Assembly: GCA_031255975.1 (NCBI GenBank)
Contig: JAIRRM010000125.1
Span: forward strand, 1 to 13,379
DNA: 13,379 nucleotides
From: Propionibacteriaceae bacterium
GTDB lineage: Bacteria; Actinomycetota; Actinomycetes; Propionibacteriales; Propionibacteriaceae
Reading direction: 5' to 3'
In this document: positions 12,787 through 13,379 of the stretch, piece by piece
Numbering within the stretch: position 1 is the first letter of the stretch
Layout: each line of letters starts with the position of its first letter
The notes under the pieces: generated by a model
Databases searched by the model: none
The model's input: the letters and a program-made list of their open reading frames with translations, nothing else
Told to the model about the DNA's origin: nothing
Position numbers and translations under genes: made by a program

Positions 12787-13379
12787 ATGAGCGACCACTA
12801 CTTCACCACCCCCGCCGGGCCGGAACAGCGTCGCCAGGTGAAAGCCCGCATTTGGGGTCGCGACTATCTGTTCACCACCGCCAATGGTGTCTTCTCCGGC
12901 TCTCGACTCGACCCCGGCACGGCGGTGCTCTTCAACAAGACGCTCCCGGTGCCCAAAGATAGCGTCACCAGCGCAGGAGCACCACAACCAGTCACCGTCC
13001 TCGACCTCGGCTGTGGCTACGGCCCCATCGCCATAGCGCTGGCCACCGAACGCCCCGGCATCAAGGTGTACGCGGTAGATGTAAACGAACGCGCGCTGAC
13101 ATTGACCGGCGACAACGCCCGCTCCGCCGGGGTCGCCGCTCAGATTCGCGTGTCGCTGCCCGATGACGTGCCCGCCGCTGTCCGTTTCGACGAAATCTGG
13201 TCGAATCCCCCCATCCGAATCGGCAAAGACGCATTACACGAATTACTACTCACCTGGCTACCACGGCTGACGCCGGACGGCAGGGCGTATCTGGTCGTCA
13301 GCAAAAACCTCGGCGCCGATTCACTACAATCCTGGCTAGTGGCGCAGGGTTACCCCACGGAGCGGCTAGGGTCGTCTAA
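12787..13379 (+). CDS. RsmC-like class I SAM-dependent methyltransferase, 5' part (cut by right edge)
   Basis: The first 197 codons of a methyltransferase that most likely modifies guanine in 16S or 23S rRNA. The N-terminal NGVFSGSRLDPGTAVLF (33-49) is typical of actinobacterial RsmC-like proteins. The SAM motif is VLDLGCGYGPIAIAL (71-85) and the catalytic NPPI motif is in WSNPPIRIGK (138-147), where related enzymes methylate the exocyclic amine of guanine. The frame stays open to the last base; the TAA at 13377-13379 is out of frame, as the last full codon ends at 13377. The ATG lies two bases after the truA stop, so it belongs to the trmB-truA run. Confidence 0.88.
   Translation, partial: MSDHYFTTPAGPEQRRQVKARIWGRDYLFTTANGVFSGSRLDPGTAVLFNKTLPVPKDSVTSAGAPQPVTVLDLGCGYGPIAIALATERPGIKVYAVDVNERALTLTGDNARSAGVAAQIRVSLPDDVPAAVRFDEIWSNPPIRIGKDALHELLLTWLPRLTPDGRAYLVVSKNLGADSLQSWLVAQGYPTERLGSS

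Noticed and set aside
13377..13379. TAA at the right edge as the stop of the methyltransferase
   Set aside because: The frame from 12787 puts the codon boundary after 13377, so this TAA is out of frame and the gene continues beyond the window.

Overview
The window looks like a chromosomal segment of a high-GC Gram-positive bacterium (Actinomycetota). The signs are strong Shine-Dalgarno sites, a mix of GTG and ATG starts, an actinobacterial-style TAnnnT -10 box, and GC-rich codon use. The cobalamin gene cobD at the left edge and the trmB, truA and 16S-type methyltransferase set at the right would suit a member of the Propionibacteriaceae, but that placement is a guess. I see no tRNA, rRNA, IS element, integrase or CRISPR array.

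Layout. Positions 1-417 (minus) hold the 5' end of cobD, which runs off the left edge. Positions 681-9933 (minus) hold ten genes in one direction, read right to left from a promoter near 9975-10002: dhaL, dhaK, an lsrF-like aldolase/thiolase, a DUF1097-like membrane protein, a small VOC-like protein, a gldA-like dehydrogenase, a divergent DeoC-family aldolase, a HAD phosphatase, an FGGY kinase with LsrK-like features, and an aldo/keto reductase. A strong hairpin terminator at 634-669 closes the operon. A SorC-family regulator starts at 10147 on the plus strand, divergent from the operon. It overlaps trmB by ATGA, trmB overlaps truA the same way, and a methyltransferase follows two bases later and runs off the right edge.

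How the genes may work together (inference). The operon encodes a polyol or carbonyl dehydrogenase, two carbohydrate kinases of unrelated folds (DhaK/DhaL and FGGY), two Schiff-base aldolases (LsrF-like and DeoC-like), a phosphatase, a reductase, a possible isomerase (VOC) and a possible membrane carrier (DUF1097). This is a nearly self-contained route that would turn a small hydroxyketone, polyol or short sugar into dihydroxyacetone phosphate and a two- or three-carbon product. It shares the LsrK, LsrF and SorC-type regulator ideas with autoinducer-2 (AI-2) uptake and breakdown, but no LsrACDB transporter or LsrG is in the window. DhaK and the DeoC homologue both differ from the classical enzymes at substrate- or phosphate-contact positions, so the substrate is probably not plain dihydroxyacetone or deoxyribose 5-phosphate. 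I do not recognise the whole set as a characterised pathway.

Non-coding structure of note: a 113-bp tandem duplication with REP-like palindromes inside the operon (4878-5117), large hairpins at 1717-1764 and 7302-7332, a dhaK Shine-Dalgarno site in a hairpin loop (9242-9259), and inverted repeats over both divergent promoters.
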